Shown piece after piece: positions 5,449 through 5,670 of a stretch of DNA of 5,670 nucleotides (positions are counted from its first letter, which is position 1; the number at the start of each line of letters is the position of its first letter). Made by a program: the position numbers and the translations under genes. The notes under the pieces were generated by a model, which was given only the letters and a program-made list of their open reading frames with translations, was not told the origin of the DNA and did not search any database. Source of the stretch: Burkholderiaceae bacterium (GTDB taxonomy: Bacteria; Pseudomonadota; Gammaproteobacteria; Burkholderiales; Burkholderiaceae_C); contig JALQVQ010000225.1 in assembly GCA_023260315.1 (NCBI GenBank), positions 1 to 5,670 on the forward strand, given 5' to 3'.

Positions 5449-5670
5449 TTTCTTAAAGTGTCGCCCTATGTGGCTGTTTTGATACGGCCTGATCGGTTCA
5501 GCAATGGCGTGCCTGTTGCGATCTGTCCCGATGAGTGGTTAAGCTGGTGTCTTGTCCTTGAATGCTGCTCGGCGTGCTGTCTCGTCCGCCAGAATTTTGC
5601 GTGCTGTTTCCGGTGGTAACTTGAGCAGGCCCGCTAACGATCGGGCTATCCGCTAGCGACTCTCTGGGTC
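5446..5670 (-). pseudogene. Interrupted minus-strand frame, possible decayed gene (unrecognised)
   Basis: One minus-strand frame entering from the right edge is broken by TAG (5655-5653), TAA (5541-5539) and TGA (5448-5446). The middle piece, 37 codons between the first two stops, reads like protein: an Ala/Leu/Lys/Arg-rich helical stretch including LAGLLKLPPETARKILADE (7-25), then basic RRAAFKDK. The next 30 codons (IAEPIRPYQNSHIG and neighbours) are also plausible as protein. No start codon for an intact gene can be assigned and I do not recognise a family. It may be the decayed 3' end of a gene extending past the window, the remnant of a mobile element, or non-coding DNA that happens to look protein-like. 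Confidence 0.25.

Noticed and set aside
5458..5625. Plus-strand 55-codon frame from GTG, rich in Cys
   Set aside because: Antisense to the more protein-like minus-strand frame, no ribosome-binding site, and no recognisable motif.
1..5670. CRISPR array, insertion sequence or rRNA
   Set aside because: No regularly spaced repeats of CRISPR length, no transposase motifs with terminal inverted repeats, and no rRNA-like sequence were seen.

Overview
The window looks like chromosomal housekeeping DNA from a betaproteobacterium, most likely Burkholderiales. This rests on the Ffh, MiaB and AmpD sequences, a class Ia ribonucleotide reductase gene with an N-terminal ATP-cone beside ampD, and a small PP0621-type membrane protein next to a CcsA/YpjD-type protein. 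The placement is from family recognition, not a database search. Base composition looks moderately GC-rich and even, apart from AT-rich promoter stretches.

Layout. At the left edge, the start of nrdA runs leftward off the window (minus strand, 1-420). A 258-bp gap follows. It carries a minus-strand promoter (TTGAAG, 17 bp, TATAGT) overlain by two near-identical 16-bp NrdR boxes set 32 bp apart. Next is a compact minus-strand cluster: a CcsA/YpjD-like cytochrome c assembly protein (1523-2314), the PP0621-like protein (1251-1508) and ampD (679-1245, GTG start), separated by 14 and 5 nt. Diverging from it across 67 bp is ffh (plus strand, 2382-3758). miaB (minus strand, start chosen at 5124, end 3790) converges on ffh with only 31 bp between the stop codons.

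The right end (5125-5670) has no intact gene. It holds the miaB leader with a candidate -10 and a GC hairpin, a strong hairpin terminator with an 8-T run on the minus strand, a direct repeat of GTACCGTCA, and one minus-strand reading frame interrupted by stops. That frame may be a decayed gene or an element edge.

Functionally these are independent core processes: dNTP synthesis under NrdR control (nrdA), peptidoglycan recycling (ampD), probable cytochrome c biogenesis (CcsA-like), co-translational membrane targeting (ffh) and tRNA anticodon-loop modification (miaB). I found no convincing novel multi-gene system. The best leads are the textbook NrdR operator architecture and the unexplained right-hand region.
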